This document shows, piece after piece, positions 4,706 to 5,593 of a stretch of DNA of 5,593 nt. Where the stretch lies: NCBI GenBank assembly GCA_025965495.1, contig JAOPWW010000536.1, forward strand, positions 1-5,593, in the 5' to 3' direction. The first letter of the stretch is position 1; every line of letters starts with the position of its first letter. The translations under genes and the position numbers were made by a program. The DNA is from Frankiales bacterium (lineage in GTDB: Bacteria > Actinomycetota > Actinomycetes > Mycobacteriales > SCTD01). The notes beneath the pieces are model-generated. The model saw only the letters and a program-made list of their open reading frames with translations, ran no database searches and was not told where the DNA came from.

Positions 4706-5496
4706 CCACTGCCGAGCCCAGCGTCCTCGTCGAGCGGCGCGGTCACGTGCTGCTCGTGACCCTGAACCGGCCGGCCGTGCGCAACGCCGTCGACGCCGAC
4801 CTCGCCGCGAGGCTGTCGGCCGCGATCGACCTGGCCGAGGACGACGCCGACGTCCGCTGCGTGGTGCTGACCGGCGCGGGGGACAAGGCGTTCTGCGCGG
4901 GGGCCGACCTCAAGGCGCTCGGGCGGGGCGAGCGGCCGTTCGCGCCCGGCCGGGAGCGGGACGGGTTCGGGGGCTTCGTCGGTCGCGCGACCAGCACGCC
5001 GGTCGTGGCCGCGGTCGGGGCGCAGGCGCTCGGCGGCGGCACCGAGCTGGTGCTCGCGTGCGACCTCGTGGTCGCGGCCGACACCGCCGCGTTCGGGTTG
5101 CCGGAGGTGCACCGGGGCCTGTTCGCCGCAGCCGGCGGCGTGTTCCGCCTGCCCCAGCAGCTGCCCCGGAAGGTCGCCATGCGGATGGTGCTGACCGGCG
5201 AGCCGATGACGGCGGCGGAGGCGCTGCGCTGGGGACTGGTCAACGAGGTCGTCCCCGCGGCGGACGTGCTGGAGGTGGCGCTGCGCCTGGCCGGGCAGGT
5301 CGCCGCCGGAGCGCCGCTGGCGGTCCAGGCGAGCAAGCGCCTCGCCGTGGGAGCCGTCGACGGGCACGTCGCGAGCGAGGAGGAGGTGTGGGTCCGCAAC
5401 GAGCGCGAGGTCGCGGCGGTCACCGCCAGCGCCGACACGGCCGAGGGCATCACGGCGTTCCTGGAGAAGCGGCCGCCGGTGTGGAGCGGCCGGTAG
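4702..5496 (+). CDS. Enoyl-CoA hydratase/isomerase family protein (crotonase)
   Basis: The 264-residue product starts at GTG 4702, preceded by AGGAG and overlapping the thiolase-like stop (GTGA). It has full crotonase length and motif order: LVTLNRPAVRNAV (18-30), the first oxyanion-hole segment FCAGADLKAL (64-73), the second GALGGGTEL-type segment ALGGGTELVLACDL (109-122), FGLPEVHRGLFAAAGG (131-146), and the helix and tail MTAAEALRWGLVNEVVP (169-185) and ASKRL. Glu115 (in GGGTEL) and Glu135 (in PEV) match the two catalytic glutamates of rat mitochondrial enoyl-CoA hydratase, so hydration of a trans-2-enoyl-CoA is chemically plausible. Crotonase subfamilies differ in reaction and cannot be separated here. 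No targeting signal is present; it should be cytoplasmic. Being translated with a thiolase-like protein suggests joint action on an acyl-CoA intermediate, in fatty acid, branched-chain or sterol side-chain breakdown (inference). Confidence 0.93.
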   Translation: MTTAEPSVLVERRGHVLLVTLNRPAVRNAVDADLAARLSAAIDLAEDDADVRCVVLTGAGDKAFCAGADLKALGRGERPFAPGRERDGFGGFVGRATSTPVVAAVGAQALGGGTELVLACDLVVAADTAAFGLPEVHRGLFAAAGGVFRLPQQLPRKVAMRMVLTGEPMTAAEALRWGLVNEVVPAADVLEVALRLAGQVAAGAPLAVQASKRLAVGAVDGHVASEEEVWVRNEREVAAVTASADTAEGITAFLEKRPPVWSGR

Positions 5497-5505
5497 CGGG
5501 GCCGG

Positions 5506-5593
5506 TCAGGGCTCCCGCAGGCGCATGACGACCTCGACCTCGTCGCCGAGGGCGAGCGCCTCCGCGCGGCGGACCGCGTCGCGCAGCGGCAGC
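5506..5593 (-). CDS. C-terminal fragment of a small DUF1905-like protein (5' end outside window)
   Basis: On the minus strand the frame runs from the right edge to TGA (TCA at 5506-5508), giving 28 residues ending in LPLRDAVRRAEALALGDEV and then EVVMRLREP. The pattern of a basic amphipathic helix, then GDEVEV and a final beta strand resembles the end of DUF1905 domains as I remember them (xVRxAxGxxxGDxVxVxLxL). Family function is poorly defined; some members are fused to YdeI/OmdA-type domains. It converges on the crotonase gene with only 9 bases between stops and no clear bidirectional terminator. With so little sequence the assignment is tentative, but the frame's tight fit to the gene end supports it being coding. 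Confidence 0.5.
   Translation of the reverse strand, partial: LPLRDAVRRAEALALGDEVEVVMRLREP

Noticed and set aside
5497..5505. Bidirectional terminator between the convergent crotonase and DUF1905-like genes
   Set aside because: Only GGCCGG direct repeats and short GC runs are visible; no stem with a T-tract could be found.

Overview
This 5.6-kb window is very GC-rich, and almost all of it is coding. Starts are mostly GTG, genes overlap at stop/start junctions, and one start looks leaderless. With a mycofactocin-type glycosyltransferase tail at the left edge, this points to a high-GC actinobacterium. A Geodermatophilaceae-like soil actinomycete is my guess from style only. No tRNA, rRNA, CRISPR array, insertion sequence or sign of recent transfer is visible.

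Layout: (1) 3-311, the C-terminal end of a probable mycofactocin glycosyltransferase (mftF). A perfect 9-bp inverted repeat lies over its stop codon, and a second dyad lies about 30 bp downstream. (2) 407-2130, a two-gene unit: a single-pass membrane protein with a long Ala/Gln-rich coiled coil, overlapping by GTGA with an alpha/beta hydrolase that has an N-terminal hydrophobic leader or anchor. Both products probably act at the outer face of the membrane. (3) A hairpin over the hydrolase stop, then a -10 element exactly six bases before a GTG, which looks like a leaderless promoter opening a new unit. (4) 2160-5496, a three-gene unit joined by stop/start overlaps: a MetX-like alpha/beta hydrolase, a thiolase-like protein of the SCP2/TLP1 kind, and an enoyl-CoA hydratase (crotonase). 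(5) 5506-5593 on the minus strand, the C-terminal end of a small protein resembling DUF1905, convergent with the crotonase and 9 bp from it.

How the genes work together: the second unit looks like acyl-CoA or lipid-related metabolism. The crotonase keeps both catalytic glutamates. The thiolase-like partner has non-catalytic residues at the usual thiolase Cys and His positions, so it is unlikely to perform ordinary thiolysis and may bind CoA esters, act as a scaffold, or catalyse something else. The MetX-like enzyme has an intact Ser-Asp-His triad but unknown substrate. The most notable observations are the apparent CTG start of the thiolase-like gene (no ATG/GTG/TTG is available before its conserved N-terminus), the loss of its catalytic residues, the leaderless promoter, and the coupled coiled-coil/exported-hydrolase pair beside a mycofactocin locus. 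I see no clear-cut novel defence or mobile system here.
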